47,250 bases of DNA from Verrucomicrobiota bacterium (GTDB taxonomy: Bacteria > Verrucomicrobiota > Verrucomicrobiia > JADLBR01): the NCBI GenBank assembly GCA_029560585.1, contig JAKQKQ010000209.1:1-47250 (forward strand), written 5' to 3'. Positions 1-6,941 of this stretch are shown here, one piece after another. A program made the position numbers and the translations under genes. Every line of letters starts with the position of its first letter. Positions within the stretch are counted from its first letter, which is position 1. Below the pieces are notes generated by a model, which saw only the letters and a list, made by a program, of their open reading frames with translations, made no database searches and had not been told where the DNA came from.

Positions 1-1
1 C

Positions 2-370
2 GCGGAATGGAAATCGATCAAGCCGACCTATTCGGGCTCGATCGGCTCCGCCATCGCGGCATGGGATGGCTCAAGCAGCGCGAGCTACCCCTTCCGGTGG
101 GTCGTGATGATCAGGGACGCGCGGCCCTGGTTCCACCCGACAAACAATCTCTCCTGGGCGTACACGGTCTACCGGGCGACGACGGGAGAGGGCGCCGGCT
201 TCCCGCCGAAGATCAGGGCGAGGAACGGGACGACCCTCCTGAACAACACCGTCTGGAACAAGGCCGTGCCGATGTGGGTGACGCAGGACCCGAGGCCCAG
301 GCGGTTCCGCGCGTTCGACAACTCCAGCGCGGACGTGGTGGAGATCACGAGGCAGCACCAGCAACCGTGA
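2..370 (+). CDS. Partial protein, probable phage structural protein (5' end outside window)
   Basis: An open frame enters from the left edge and reads at least 122 codons before TGA at 368-370. It is rich in Trp, Ser, Asn and Thr, ends in RQHQQP, and has no signal peptide in the visible part. The next gene starts nine bases after its stop, with a GGTGAG ribosome-binding site between them, so the two are probably co-transcribed. I do not recognise a family. The position upstream of small membrane and lysis genes fits a tail or virion protein, but that is inference. An ATG at 104 is in the same frame; coding seems to run through it from upstream because the frame stays open to the edge. Confidence 0.55.
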   Translation, partial: AEWKSIKPTYSGSIGSAIAAWDGSSSASYPFRWVVMIRDARPWFHPTNNLSWAYTVYRATTGEGAGFPPKIRARNGTTLLNNTVWNKAVPMWVTQDPRPRRFRAFDNSSADVVEITRQHQQP

Positions 371-379
371 GGTGAGACG

Positions 380-652
380 ATGAAGAGGGCATTGTTGATG
401 GCATTGGCGGCGGTCGCGATGGCGGTGCGGGGGCAGGAATCGACGAACAACGTCGTCGGTTTCACGACCCGCGAGCTACCGCACGCGATCCGCTATGAGG
501 CGACGATGGGCGCGGGACAGATCGCGGCGTTCCGGGAGCTGATCCGGCCCTCCGTGCAGATCCCGTCGATCGCGTCCAATGCGACGCTGCGGATCTGGGT
601 TAGGCCCGAGACCAACGGCTCGGCCGCGGTGATCGTCGAGATCGCCCGTTGA
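380..652 (+). CDS. Small exported protein of unknown function
   Basis: A 90-residue protein with a clear signal peptide: MKR, then a hydrophobic Ala/Met/Leu stretch (residues 4-16), with probable cleavage near residues 17-19 (VRGQE). The mature part of about 70 residues is predicted mostly beta (FTTRELPHAIRYEA, then LRIWVRPE and AVIVEIAR) and has no cysteines. The start is supported by GGTGAG seven bases upstream. It sits between the probable structural gene and a small coiled-coil/membrane protein in the prophage. No family recognised. It could be a spanin-like or virion-associated factor, but nothing in the sequence proves this. Confidence 0.6.
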   Translation: MKRALLMALAAVAMAVRGQESTNNVVGFTTRELPHAIRYEATMGAGQIAAFRELIRPSVQIPSIASNATLRIWVRPETNGSAAVIVEIAR

Positions 653-668
653 CAGGACCGGAGGCGAT

Positions 669-890
669 ATGTCGGTGGACTGTGAGGAATGCCGCGAGGA
701 GGTGCTTCGCCGCATCGAGCGCATCGAGGTCTGGGCCTTCGGGCCCACCGAGCAGAACGGCGCTCGGGGCGCCATCGAGGAGCTTCGGCGGAAGGTCGAG
801 GCAGTCCAGCGGTCGATCTGGCTCACGACCGGGGCGCTGGTCATCCTTCAGCCGGTGCTGATCGCCGCGCTGGTTAAGTGGCTTTTGTAA
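669..890 (+). CDS. Small coiled-coil plus membrane-helix phage protein (XhlA/holin-like)
   Basis: A 73-residue protein with an N-terminal amphipathic helix (about residues 5-45, with heptad-like Glu/Arg/Leu spacing and a CEEC pair at 5-8) and one C-terminal membrane helix (about 50-72, LTTGALVILQPVLIAALVKW). This layout and length match the XhlA-type haemolysin/holin-associated proteins of phages. A GGAGGCGAT ribosome-binding site stands directly before the ATG. Its neighbours are prophage genes, and the membrane protein at 4196 and the lysis enzymes at 4408 and 4911 are on the same strand, interrupted by the inverted cargo gene 926-4012. A holin-accessory role is inferred. Confidence 0.6.
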   Translation: MSVDCEECREEVLRRIERIEVWAFGPTEQNGARGAIEELRRKVEAVQRSIWLTTGALVILQPVLIAALVKWLL

Positions 891-925
891 AACAAGCGAA
901 GTCCGCCGCAGCGGCGCAGTGTGCG

Positions 926-3900
926 TCAGGGCTCGGTCACCTTGAGCCGCATGAAGAGTTTGTGATTCGAACCGACTGGGTAGGTGAAGGTGTGCGTTGT
1001 CCCGCCACCGGTGTCGGACACGGAGTCCCAGTGCACAAGGTCGGTTGAAACTTCGGCCCCGTAAATGATTCCGCTCACGCTAGAGGGCTGGGTGAACGTG
1101 ACGGTCAAGTTGTTCCCGTTGCGCGTCGGCAGAGGGAGCGCGGCCAAGTCCGCACGCCAAGGATGGAGACCGAAAGCGAACTCTTCTAGGTTCTTCACTC
1201 CATCACCGTCCGGGTCTGCCCCATCCGCTGCGCTGCCAGAGTTAGCCATGGTGCCAAAGTACTGGAAACGCCAACTTTCTGACGCCGTGATCACATTTGC
1301 CTTAGCGACAAACGCGGATACTTTCCCGCCCGCCGTCGCGAAACGGCCCCCCGCGTAAAGGTCCGTTCCGGATATGACCAGAGCATACATCATGTCGCTC
1401 GTTCCCGAGCCCAGGGCCGACCACGAGGTTCCGTTCCACTTGGCCACGAAATTCGCGGGGTTGCCGCCCGCCGTGGTGAAGTCGCCCCCCGCGTACAGGT
1501 CGTTGCCGGACACCGCCAGTGCACTCACCATGCTGTTCATTCCCGAGCCCAAGGCCGACCACGAGGTTCCGTTCCACATCGCGATGTTTGTTGCCCCGAT
1601 GCCGCCAGCCGTAACAAAACTACCACCTGCGTACACGTTCGAACCGGCCACTGCCAGCGCTCCAACGTAGGGCTCAAATCCGGTCACTCCCCCGTTGAGT
1701 GCCGACCACCATGTGCCGTTCCATTTTGCGATCCGACTCGCCCCGATGCCGCCTGCGGTGGTGAACCAGCCCCCCGCGTACAGGTTGGTCCCGGATACCG
1801 CCAGAGCACGGACCGCGTCGTTCATTCCTCCCAAAGGTGACCATGTGCTCCCGTTCCATCTTGCGATCCGATTGGCCGTGATGCCGCCTGCGGTGGTGAA
1901 CCAGCCCCCCGCGTACAGGTTGGTTCCGGATACCGCCAGAGCAGAGACCACGTCGTTCATTCCCGCACCCAAGGGTGACCATGTGCTCCCGTTCCATCTT
2001 GCGATCCGATTGGCCGTGATGCCGCCTGCGGTGGTGAACCCGCCCCCCGCGTATAGGTTGGTCCCGGATACCGCCAGAGCACAGACCTCGTTGTTCATTC
2101 CCGAGCCCAATGGGAACCATGTGCTCCCGTTCCATCTCGCGATATAACTGGCGTTGGTCTCGCCCGCCGTGATGAAGGCGCCTCCTGCGTACAGATCGTT
2201 GCCGGATACCGCCAGCGCCGTGGCGGCCATATTCATCCCCGAGCCGACATCCAACCAGTCGCAGCCGTTCCACCTGGCAATGTGGTTCATGCTGCGGCCA
2301 CCCATATCAAGGAAATTGCCGCACGCGTAAAGGTCGTTGCCCAATACCGCAAGCGCAGAGACACCGCCGTGTGTTCCCGATCCCACAGCCGACCAAGAGG
2401 TTCCGCACCACTTTGCGACATTATTCGCGGGGTTGCCGCCTGCGGTGCTGAACGCGCCCCCCGCGTATAGGTTGGTCCCGGATACCGCCAGAGCACAGAC
2501 CGCGTCGTTCAATCCCGAACCCAGAGGGGACCATGTGCTCCCGTTCCACTTCGCGATATTTTTCGCCCCGATACCGCCTGCGGTGGTGAACCCGCCCCCC
2601 GCATACAGATCGTTGCCGGATACCGCTAGCGCAGAAACAGAACCGTCCGTACTCAAACCCACGTCCGACCAATTGGTGCCATTCCACATGGCGATGCCGT
2701 TCGCAAAGAACCCGCCCGCCGCATTGAAGCTTCCCCCCGCGTATAGGTTGTTACCGAATATCACCAGTGCGATAACCCAGCCAGCCGTCCCCGATCCGAG
2801 AGCCGACCATGCAGTTCCGTCCCACTTGGCGATGTTGTACGCGAGACGGTCGCCTGCTCTGGTGAACAAGCCCCCGGCGTACAGGTCCTTGCCGGACACC
2901 GCCAGCGCGCTGACGCAGTTACCGTAGACTGGTTCGCCTATCCCCGAGCCCAGGGCCGACCACGAGGTTCCGTTCCACTTGGCCACGAAATTCGCGGGGT
3001 TGCCGCCCGCCGTGGTGAAGTCGCCCCCCGCGTACAGGTCGTTGCCGGACATCGCCAGTGCACGCACCATGCCGTTCATTCCCGAGCCCAGGGCAGACCA
3101 CGAGGTTCCGTTCCATTGGGCGATTCGGTTAGCAACCACATCGCCGACGAACCTGAAAGCGCCACCAATATATAGATTCCCTGAAGCATCCACGGCCATA
3201 GCATTGACGTACTGATCCGCGCCACGGATGCCCCCCATGCTAACCCAATCCTCGTCACTGAACGTGGGGTCGATGCGCACGGGATAGGTGGCGCCCGTGT
3301 CGTCCAGGACGAGGTCGAGGCGAGAGACGGAAGCGACCTCGATGCGGGCGGACAGTTCGCGGTTCTGTGCGTCTATCGCGCGCAAACGGCTGTAGGCGAT
3401 CTTTCGCCCCGTGCCTTCGTACACCAGCCGGGCGCCGTGGGCGAGCGGTTCAGCCCGCGCGCCAGTCACGTCGAGTTCCAAGCGAAGCTCACCTTTCCCG
3501 CCGGGCCGTTCCAAAATGAGAAAATCCTGCCGCACCCCGTCCATGCTCACGGAGTATTCCTCCTCCACGCCGGGACGAATGAAGCGCGCGACTTTTCCCT
3601 GCACGCTCACCTCGCCGTTGGCGGGCAGGGTGATTTCGGCTGTGTCCTTGCGTCCGAGCGCTGAGGCGATCACCCGGAAACGCACGCTCCGGGATGCCTC
3701 CTCCGTGGAGGTCAGCCACAGCCCCTCAGTCGTGGCTTGGCCTTCGAGCTTCTGGAATACGCATCGCAGCCGCGCCCCGCCTTCGGTGGCTGAGACGCCG
3801 AGGCCGTCACCCTTGTACTGCTTCTCCGCGGCGGCCCCGATCTGGTCGAACGGGATCGGCGCGGCCTTCTTTTCGGCGGGCGCGTTGGTTTGCGCATCGG

Positions 3901-4012
3901 CGGCCAGCGGCAGGGCCATGGCGAGCAGCAGGCACCGGCGGCCGAAGGTGGCCAGCGGTTTGGACGGAGCAGAGACGGTGGACGCGATGAGGGCGAGGCG
4001 GCGCGGGTACAT
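926..4012 (-). CDS. Large secreted 14-repeat protein (beta-propeller-like), prophage cargo
   Basis: A 1028-residue exported protein. Residues 1-41 form a long signal peptide with the hydrophobic part CLLLAMALPLAADAQ. Residues about 45-260 form an N-terminal beta-rich region ending in YPVRIDPTFSDEDW. Then come 14 repeats of about 48 residues, each with a core like 'WNGTSWSALGSGM', 'ALAVSGNDLYAGGDFTTAGG' and 'ANFVAKW' (residues about 270-905). The C-terminal part has a calcium-binding-looking loop (ADGADPDGDGVKNLEEFA) and an 'EVSTDLVHWDSV' domain seen at the ends of verrucomicrobial exoproteins. The repeats resemble beta-propeller blades. The gene is transcribed against the phage lysis genes on both sides and does not look like a phage function, so it is probably a lysogenic-conversion gene. 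Role unknown; adhesion or an extracellular structure is possible. Confidence 0.8.
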   Translation of the reverse strand: MYPRRLALIASTVSAPSKPLATFGRRCLLLAMALPLAADAQTNAPAEKKAAPIPFDQIGAAAEKQYKGDGLGVSATEGGARLRCVFQKLEGQATTEGLWLTSTEEASRSVRFRVIASALGRKDTAEITLPANGEVSVQGKVARFIRPGVEEEYSVSMDGVRQDFLILERPGGKGELRLELDVTGARAEPLAHGARLVYEGTGRKIAYSRLRAIDAQNRELSARIEVASVSRLDLVLDDTGATYPVRIDPTFSDEDWVSMGGIRGADQYVNAMAVDASGNLYIGGAFRFVGDVVANRIAQWNGTSWSALGSGMNGMVRALAMSGNDLYAGGDFTTAGGNPANFVAKWNGTSWSALGSGIGEPVYGNCVSALAVSGKDLYAGGLFTRAGDRLAYNIAKWDGTAWSALGSGTAGWVIALVIFGNNLYAGGSFNAAGGFFANGIAMWNGTNWSDVGLSTDGSVSALAVSGNDLYAGGGFTTAGGIGAKNIAKWNGSTWSPLGSGLNDAVCALAVSGTNLYAGGAFSTAGGNPANNVAKWCGTSWSAVGSGTHGGVSALAVLGNDLYACGNFLDMGGRSMNHIARWNGCDWLDVGSGMNMAATALAVSGNDLYAGGAFITAGETNASYIARWNGSTWFPLGSGMNNEVCALAVSGTNLYAGGGFTTAGGITANRIARWNGSTWSPLGAGMNDVVSALAVSGTNLYAGGWFTTAGGITANRIARWNGSTWSPLGGMNDAVRALAVSGTNLYAGGWFTTAGGIGASRIAKWNGTWWSALNGGVTGFEPYVGALAVAGSNVYAGGSFVTAGGIGATNIAMWNGTSWSALGSGMNSMVSALAVSGNDLYAGGDFTTAGGNPANFVAKWNGTSWSALGSGTSDMMYALVISGTDLYAGGRFATAGGKVSAFVAKANVITASESWRFQYFGTMANSGSAADGADPDGDGVKNLEEFAFGLHPWRADLAALPLPTRNGNNLTVTFTQPSSVSGIIYGAEVSTDLVHWDSVSDTGGGTTHTFTYPVGSNHKLFMRLKVTEP

Positions 4013-4195
4013 AGAGGTAGAGGGTAGGGAGCTTGGTTCTGGATGTCCGGGGGAGAGACTTCACCATGGGGGGCGCCTTGAATGCCGACAGGGCCGCTGA
4101 AGGCACTCGGACCACGGATGCCTTTGTAACGGATCGGTGTTCGTTAATCAACCACCATCGCCTGGAAGCCGGATCTTTGACACGCGCCCAGGGGA

Positions 4196-4408
4196 ATGAA
4201 CTGGGCACTCGCCGCGAAGATCCTCACCAGCCCGAAGGCCAAGGCGTTCCTCGGGTCTTCGGCCCGCCACGCGCTGACGGTTGGCGCGGGATGGCTCGCG
4301 GCCCACGATCTGCTTGATCCCTCAAAGAAGGAGACATGGGTGGCCGCCGCCCTCCTGCTCCTCGGTTGGGGCTGGGGTCTGATCGAGAAGGCGGCCCGGG
4401 AGGCGTGA
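4196..4408 (+). CDS. Small membrane protein, holin candidate
   Basis: A 70-residue protein with an N-terminal helix, a weak hydrophobic stretch (HALTVGAGWLAAHDLL, about 25-40) and one strong membrane segment (WVAAALLLLGWGWGLI, about 48-63), ending in a charged tail EKAAREA. The ATG follows an AGGGG ribosome-binding site. Its stop overlaps the start of the next gene (ATGA at 4408-4411), so translation of the two is coupled. Size, topology and placement directly before two cell-wall enzymes suggest a holin, but small holins have little sequence signature and the call rests on context. Confidence 0.6.
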   Translation: MNWALAAKILTSPKAKAFLGSSARHALTVGAGWLAAHDLLDPSKKETWVAAALLLLGWGWGLIEKAAREA

Positions 4409-4914
4409 TGATCGTATCCCTGTTTGAGCGGGGTTCCGGTCCCGGTACGGCCGCTTTGCGATGGTGGCAGCGGTGTCCCTTCGCGCACGTCAAGACGGCG
4501 TTCCTGCTGCCCGATGGTTCATGGAAGATCCTCGAGGCGCTGGGGGAGATCAATCGGGTGATTTGGCGGGATCCGGTCCCGGCCGATGCCCTGGCGCGGA
4601 CGCTCGCTTTCGTGGACGCGCCCGATCCGGTGGACGAGGCCCGGGCCGCAGAATTCGCCGCCGCCCAGGACGGCAAGGGCTACGACTACGCCGGCATCGG
4701 CGCCTTCCTCGCCCGGAGGGACCGGACGGCCGCCGAACTCCAGCGCGAGCGCGAGGGAAGGGAGGTCTGGTTCTGTTCGGAGATTGATTTTGCCATCGCC
4801 GCCAAGGCGGGCCGACTGCTTCACGCACGCATGCAGCCCTTCGAGTGCAGCGTCCGCGATGCGTGGATCAGCCCCGTCCGCATCGAAATCCCCAACCCCC
4901 TACCACGCACATGA
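4408..4914 (+). CDS. Permuted NlpC/P60 (YiiX/YaeF-like) papain-fold hydrolase
   Basis: A 168-residue protein. It has the order of landmarks of circularly permuted NlpC/P60 amidases: a His early (H27 in PFAHVK), an acidic residue on the next strand (E43 in ILEAL), a GYDYAGIGAF helix start (91-100) and the nucleophile Cys late (C123 in WFCSEI). Such enzymes act on peptidoglycan peptides or lipids. The start at 4408 was chosen because it overlaps the previous stop (ATGA) and gives a protein that begins at the first beta strand; upstream in-frame codons belong to another gene. The gene also overlaps the next one by four bases. The lysis-cassette context suggests an endolysin-type role; a host-modifying role is not excluded. 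Confidence 0.65.
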   Translation: MIVSLFERGSGPGTAALRWWQRCPFAHVKTAFLLPDGSWKILEALGEINRVIWRDPVPADALARTLAFVDAPDPVDEARAAEFAAAQDGKGYDYAGIGAFLARRDRTAAELQREREGREVWFCSEIDFAIAAKAGRLLHARMQPFECSVRDAWISPVRIEIPNPLPRT

Positions 4915-5492
4915 GCACCATAGTCCCATCCCAGCGTCCCAAGGTTTCCGAAAAGAGGATCGCTGAGATCCTCGTCGAGCGCGGCGTGCGCGATCCGGTA
5001 GCGGTGGTTGGCTGGCCCGGTTGGTTCGCGGACATGGGCAGGCCCGGCAATGACCGCGGGATCTACGACGACGCCATCATCGTGGCCACGCCCACGGCGT
5101 TCGCCGCCTTCAACGGCAACGTCGATCCGGTCGGCAGCGGATGGAATCCGGGCGTGGGTAAACCCTACGCGTCGCTGAAGCCCGGCGTGTGGCAATATCA
5201 TCCCGGCTGGCACAAGTGGGGCAGCCCATTCGGCCACCCCGCCTTCCGCCAGGCCGATGAGGTCACCGTCATCCGCGATCCCGCGAACGGGAAGGGGACG
5301 TGGGAGGAGACCGGCGACTTCGGCATCAACATCCACCGGGGATCGTACAGTTCGCCGTCTTCGTGGGGTTGCCAGACCATCTGGCCCGACCAGTGGAAGG
5401 CGTTCTACGAACTGGTCACTTCCGAGCTGCGGCGCCACGTCGCGCCGAAGATCGAGGACGCCGTGTTCCCGTACGTGCTCCTCGGGCGCTAG
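4911..5492 (+). CDS. YkuD-like (L,D-transpeptidase-fold) putative endolysin
   Basis: A 193-residue protein without signal peptide. Its C-terminal half carries an H-x-G ... S-x-G-C pattern (IHRG at 141-144, SSWGCQTI at 150-157) matching the catalytic layout of YkuD-type L,D-transpeptidase-fold enzymes, where Cys154 would be the nucleophile and His142 a partner. The pattern is followed by a PDQWKAF helix. Residues 1-60 include a helical segment (VSEKRIAEILVERGV). The start overlaps the stop of the permuted NlpC/P60 gene (ATGA at 4911-4914). Phage proteins with this pattern are usually left as hypothetical; a peptidoglycan-cleaving role is inferred from fold and location. Its last 77 bases overlap the integrase gene on the other strand. 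Confidence 0.55.
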   Translation: MSTIVPSQRPKVSEKRIAEILVERGVRDPVAVVGWPGWFADMGRPGNDRGIYDDAIIVATPTAFAAFNGNVDPVGSGWNPGVGKPYASLKPGVWQYHPGWHKWGSPFGHPAFRQADEVTVIRDPANGKGTWEETGDFGINIHRGSYSSPSSWGCQTIWPDQWKAFYELVTSELRRHVAPKIEDAVFPYVLLGR

Positions 5493-6687
5493 CGGGTCCG
5501 CGAGGCACGACTTCGCCCGAAAACCACTTCTTTGCCTGGTCTGGAGTGACCAAGTTGCCGGCGAGATCGCGGATGGACCGGTAGGATCGGTAGATCTCCT
5601 GGGGGCTGTTGCCGCATTCGTCCGCGACGCGGGCGACGTCACCGATCTCGGCGACCCGGTAGCTAATATATGAGTCGCGAAGGCCATTGCGGGGCCAGCG
5701 ACCGAGGAGCGCGCGGGCGATGGGCTCCATGCGATGCTGGGGGCGACCCTCGATCAGGAGCGACAGTTTCGACATGAGCGGTTCGAGTTTGCTGGCCAAT
5801 TCGGGCCGGAGGGGGATGAGCCTCGGACGGCCCGTGAGCAGTTGTGCGTGGCCCTTGGTCTGGGTTTCGTCGAGCGCGATCCAGCCGGTGTCCCAGTGGA
5901 GCGAGTTCGGGGTGATGCGCTCTATTTCCGCGGAGCGAATGCCCGCGAGGCCGCCCAGCAGCAGCCAGACGCGGCATTGATCGTCCGGGGCCATCTCGTA
6001 AAGGCGCCAGAACCACTCGGGCGGTATGACGGACTTTTCGCCATGCCGGATTCGGGCGCGGGTCACGCGCTCCGGCGCGGTCTTGCCCTCTGGCAGGAAG
6101 CCGCGGGATTGGGCGAACCGGAAGAGCGTGGTCCATGCCGCCCGGTAGTTGTTGCGGGTGCGGGCGCCGCCCACGCCATCGAGAGCCCTTTCGATGTCCT
6201 GGGTGGAAATCTCTCCGATGCCGCGTTGACCGAAGTGCTCCGTGATCCGGATCATGTAGTGGTGGAGCGTCCAGCGGTACCGCTTCGACCGGTCCTCCCG
6301 GGACTCGAGGAACTGCTGCGCGAGTTCGGCGACCTTCGCCACGCCCGCGGGGGGGCGGTGCTGGACGTAGAAGCGGGCGGCCTCGATGAGTCCTGCACCG
6401 GTGCCTTGCAGGATTGTTTTGGCCTCGGCGAATGCGGCCGCGTCGGCGGGAGAGATCCATTTGCCGAACGAGGCGATCTTCGGGCTGCGGGAGCGGAGCT
6501 TTTCGAGGAGGGCCTGTTTCGATGCGGCGCGGGCAAAATGGTTCTTTCCGCCCATGCGCGCATAGGCGCGCCAGTCCCCATCCTGCCAGATGCGCCACGT
6601 GACTCCGTTGAGGAGCTGATTTTGCCGGATTTTGTCAGACGCTTTTTTCGCCACCGCTGACAAAATCTGACAAAACCGGAGGGCCAT
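5416..6687 (-). CDS. int: Tyrosine recombinase / phage integrase
   Basis: A 423-residue site-specific recombinase that would insert and excise the element at the neighbouring tRNA-Leu gene. An N-terminal arm- and core-binding region (about 1-200) includes the SAM-like segment KVAELAQQFLESRED. The catalytic domain shows the first Arg in GLAGIRSAEI, a Lys region (DETQTKGHAQ), the second Arg in NGLRDSYISYR, and the Tyr in IYRSYRSIR. The two positions usually His are Asn here (NGLR and ECGNSP), a pattern I know from many verrucomicrobial integrases, so it is probably active. The last 25-30 residues are Arg/Ala-rich and lie antisense to the endolysin gene; they look like a tail gained by read-through. 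The start is the first ATG in the frame. Confidence 0.9.
   Translation of the reverse strand: MALRFCQILSAVAKKASDKIRQNQLLNGVTWRIWQDGDWRAYARMGGKNHFARAASKQALLEKLRSRSPKIASFGKWISPADAAAFAEAKTILQGTGAGLIEAARFYVQHRPPAGVAKVAELAQQFLESREDRSKRYRWTLHHYMIRITEHFGQRGIGEISTQDIERALDGVGGARTRNNYRAAWTTLFRFAQSRGFLPEGKTAPERVTRARIRHGEKSVIPPEWFWRLYEMAPDDQCRVWLLLGGLAGIRSAEIERITPNSLHWDTGWIALDETQTKGHAQLLTGRPRLIPLRPELASKLEPLMSKLSLLIEGRPQHRMEPIARALLGRWPRNGLRDSYISYRVAEIGDVARVADECGNSPQEIYRSYRSIRDLAGNLVTPDQAKKWFSGEVVPRGPASARGARTGTRRPRSSARRGAAARK
6625..6679. promoter_or_regulatory. Repeated TGACAAAA boxes near the integrase start
   Basis: Three copies of a ten-base motif lie within 50 bases: CTGACAAAAT (6657-6666), CTGACAAAAC (6667-6676), and the reverse complement ATTTTGTCAG (6629-6638). 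With flanking CCGG the outer two form an inverted repeat of about 13 bases. They lie inside the first 20 codons of the integrase gene, close to the presumed attachment site. Arm-type integrase or excisionase binding sites, or a repressor operator, are possible. No function can be proven from sequence. Confidence 0.35.
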
Positions 6688-6738
6688 TTCAAGCCCAAAT
6701 GGACCATTTCTTCCCTCTGAGCCTCATGGGTGAGAGGG

Positions 6739-6819
6739 TGCTGGAGACAGGACTTGAACCTGCACGCCTTGCGGCACTGGAACCTAAATCCAGCGTGTCT
6801 GCCATTCCACCACTCCAGC
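6739..6819 (-). tRNA. tRNA-Leu, anticodon UAG
   Basis: Read on the minus strand from 6819, the sequence folds as a class II tRNA: a seven-pair acceptor stem (GCTGGAG with CTCCAGC), an anticodon stem CTGGA/TCCAG with loop TTTAGGT giving anticodon UAG, a long variable arm (TGCCGCAAGGCGTG) and a T loop TTCAAGT. The discriminator is A at 6739. The next bases are CCC, so a full CCA end is not encoded. The 3' end points to the integrase and is the likely attachment site of the prophage. Confidence 0.95.
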
Positions 6820-6941
6820 GGTGCGTGGGACGAACGATGAACATACTCTGGGATACCCGTGGTGGAAGGTCAAATATGCGCGGAAATTGGGCGTTCTTGG
6901 GGTGGCTGGGAGAGTCCTCGACGTAAGCCCTTGGCGGGGCT

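Larger units (their letters stand above)
1..6740. mobile_element. Integrase end of a prophage inserted at tRNA-Leu
   Basis: A tyrosine integrase gene lies 51 bases from the 3' end of a tRNA-Leu gene, and the DNA on its far side carries phage-type genes: a probable structural protein cut by the window edge, small membrane proteins, a permuted NlpC/P60-like hydrolase and a YkuD-like peptidoglycan enzyme. Integration into a tRNA 3' end with the integrase next to the junction is the classic arrangement. The other end of the element, and the direct repeat of the tRNA 3' end expected there, lie left of the window. The palindromic modules found in the chromosomal gaps were not seen here, which supports recent arrival. 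The exact junction (a repeat of the T-arm/acceptor region near 6740) is inferred. Confidence 0.75.
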
